Below are positions 20,252-21,328 of a DNA stretch of 21,328 nucleotides, piece by piece; the stretch's first letter is position 1; each line of letters opens with the position of its first letter. The translations under genes were made by a program, and so were the position numbers. The notes under the pieces are model-generated. The model saw nothing but the letters and a program-made list of their open reading frames with translations. It had not been told where the DNA came from and did no database searches. This stretch comes from Pseudomonadota bacterium (GTDB lineage: Bacteria; Desulfobacterota; Desulfovibrionia; Desulfovibrionales; Desulfovibrionaceae): positions 1 to 21,328 of the forward strand of contig JAFABC010000014.1 in assembly GCA_023426275.1 (NCBI GenBank), in the 5' to 3' direction.

Positions 20252-21271
20252 CTAAATGTGCCTGACTTCCCCACGCTTCGCGCCATCCAGTCTCGCTGCG
20301 AGGTTTGCCGTCCGTAAATGCGTATATCGTGCCAGCATTTGCAATGACTTGTGCCCGGTAATGGCCTTTATTTCCATCACGTCCAAGTCCGTATGCTCAA
20401 AAAAACGGCTTGTGGCTTCATGGCGTAGATCATGGAACCGCAAGTCAGCCAATCCGGCTCTTTGACAGGCTTTTGCCATCTTTTTTGATAGCGACTGTGG
20501 GGCAGTACAACTAGGAAAAACCTTTCCTGAAATATGTCGATGTAGACCTTGAAACACCTCGATGGCTTTTTTTGACAAGGGGACTGTGCGGCATGTTCCA
20601 TTTTTTGTGTCATGCAACAATACGGCTTTATTTCGCAAATCAACATCTTTCCAAGTAAGTTTGAGGATTTCACCTCGACGCATGGCCGTTTCTAAAGCGA
20701 TTTTTATTATTGCAGAAAATTCAAAGTCATTGCCAATAACTTCAAAAAGTTTTTCTTCTTCCCCCTGTTCGAGTCGTCTTTCTCGTCCGGGTGGCAATTT
20801 TGGCTTGGCAGCAAGTTGCACGGGATTGGTCAGACTTTCCATGCCCCAATCGCTTTTGGCGAAGTTGAAAAGACGCGAGAGTAGCGCCAGCTCCAAGCGG
20901 ATCGTGTTGGCCGAAACACCTTCATTTTCCCGTTCGCGACGATAATCCGCAATGTCTTTAGAGCGGATCGTCGCCATGATCCGAAGGCCCAAGGCACGCC
21001 TTTTGAGACGGTCCGCCCGGTATATCTCGCTTTGCGGGTTTTTGAGCCGTGGCAGATACTCTTCTTTGTATCGGTCGAGACATTCGCCAAGGGTGTAGCC
21101 CTCGGCCTCTTTGGTCGAGACGAATTGCCCCTTGGACATTTCGGTCTCAACGCCTTTTGCCCACTGCTCAGCCTCGGCCTTGGTATCAAATGTCTTGCAC
21201 GTCGTGGGGTAGCCGCGCTTGCGAATCCGGGCCTCCCACTGGAGGTTTCCGCGCTTGCGAAATGTAGCCAT
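20252..21271 (-). CDS. Tyrosine recombinase (integrase) of the selC island
   Basis: The 339 aa protein has an arm-binding N-terminal region (1-60), a SAM-like core-binding domain (about 62-155) and the catalytic domain (165-330). Catalytic residues are Arg198 (TAMRRGEIL), Lys223 (DTKNG), His280 and Arg283 (HDLRHE), His307 (TGHKS) and Tyr316 (ARYTHL). It would recombine the element att site with the 3' end of selC. ATG 21271 is preferred over an in-frame start 33 bases upstream because GAGAGGTGGAG lies just before it and MATFRKRG fits the family start. The upstream region has repeated TGGAGCAA, likely arm sites that also permit autorepression. Reading away from the window's right end matches an int gene adjacent to an intact tRNA. 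Confidence 0.95.
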   Translation of the reverse strand: MATFRKRGNLQWEARIRKRGYPTTCKTFDTKAEAEQWAKGVETEMSKGQFVSTKEAEGYTLGECLDRYKEEYLPRLKNPQSEIYRADRLKRRALGLRIMATIRSKDIADYRRERENEGVSANTIRLELALLSRLFNFAKSDWGMESLTNPVQLAAKPKLPPGRERRLEQGEEEKLFEVIGNDFEFSAIIKIALETAMRRGEILKLTWKDVDLRNKAVLLHDTKNGTCRTVPLSKKAIEVFQGLHRHISGKVFPSCTAPQSLSKKMAKACQRAGLADLRFHDLRHEATSRFFEHTDLDVMEIKAITGHKSLQMLARYTHLRTANLAARLDGAKRGEVRHI

Positions 21272-21315
21272 TGCTCCACCTCTCTGTTGGAGCAAGTGGA
21301 GCAAAATTGGAGCAA
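21271..21315. promoter_or_regulatory. Integrase upstream arm-type repeats (TGGAGCAA)
   Basis: Direct TGGAGCAA units lie at 21288-21295, 21297-21304 and 21308-21315, with an inverse TTGCTCCA at 21271-21278 touching the integrase start codon. The last two have the same 11-base spacing as the pair at 10304-10322, and 22 consecutive bases are identical at the two places. Arm-type binding sites for the integrase are the simplest reading. Confidence 0.6.
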
Positions 21316-21328
21316 AAAATCAATATGG

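Larger units (their letters stand above)
10133..21328. mobile_element. selC-targeted integrative mobilizable element (right end not in window)
   Basis: The left border is a well-preserved tRNA-Sec 3' half at 10133-10196 and the right part carries a tyrosine integrase reading leftward. Between them lie mqsRA, an AlpA-like regulator, a DUF3987 P-loop protein, a ColE1-type mobilization block, an IS remnant and an AT-rich cargo cassette. A 22-base direct repeat with TGGAGCAA units occurs near the left end (10301-10322) and just upstream of the integrase (21294-21315), as expected of integrase arm sites at the two ends. There are no type IV secretion genes, so transfer would need a helper. The intact selC should lie right of the window on the minus strand. 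Confidence 0.75.

Overview
The window looks like the chromosome of a GC-rich sulfate-reducing member of the Desulfovibrionaceae (Desulfovibrio/Solidesulfovibrio type). This is inferred from gene content, codon use and the presence of selenocysteine-tRNA sequence; no species can be named from the sequence alone. Positions 1 to about 7,600 are ordinary core genome. Positions 7,629 to the right end are accessory DNA.

Core part. A hisD-purC operon on the plus strand ends in a terminator whose loop contains the purC stop codon. It is followed by tRNA-Ser(GGA), the small 4.5S SRP RNA gene and a strong terminator. Converging from the other strand is a set of four same-strand genes: a type I phosphodiesterase/nucleotide pyrophosphatase-like protein, a MarR regulator, an MFS exporter, and an aldo/keto reductase carrying two 4Fe-4S motifs.

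Accessory part. Two copies of the 3' half of a selenocysteine tRNA gene (selC, minus orientation) lie at 7629-7692 (decayed) and 10133-10196 (well preserved). Each is followed by a collinear flank of about 140 bases. This suggests two related islands inserted in tandem at the 3' end of selC. The left one (7629-10132) has lost its integrase. It keeps a YjhP-like methyltransferase, a cysteine-rich lipoprotein and a C-terminal scrap of an mqsA antitoxin gene. The right one (10133 to beyond the window) has an intact mqsRA toxin-antitoxin pair, an AlpA-like regulator, a DUF3987-type P-loop protein, a ColE1-like mobilization block (mobC, mobA, and mobB and mobD nested inside mobA), an IS3-family remnant, an AT-rich four-gene cassette, decayed plasmid-like sequence, and a tyrosine integrase at the far right. 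The intact selC gene should lie just past the right end. The element is best described as an integrative mobilizable element.

Most interesting content. The AT-rich cassette (about 15,930-19,200, minus strand) encodes an unknown 170-residue protein, a thymidylate-kinase-like enzyme, a cobalamin-binding-type radical SAM enzyme, and a two-TM protein with a PLD-like domain. The genes overlap or nearly abut. A nucleotide kinase paired with a radical SAM enzyme and a membrane protein recalls the logic of prokaryotic viperin loci and of nucleotide-signalling defences, but the radical SAM class is different. I propose it as a candidate undescribed defence or nucleotide-modification system; that function is inference only. 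Other items worth following up are a 9-base-phased GCGAA/TTCGC iteron cluster, a possibly leaderless mqsR, and a protein tail read from the antisense strand of an IS remnant.
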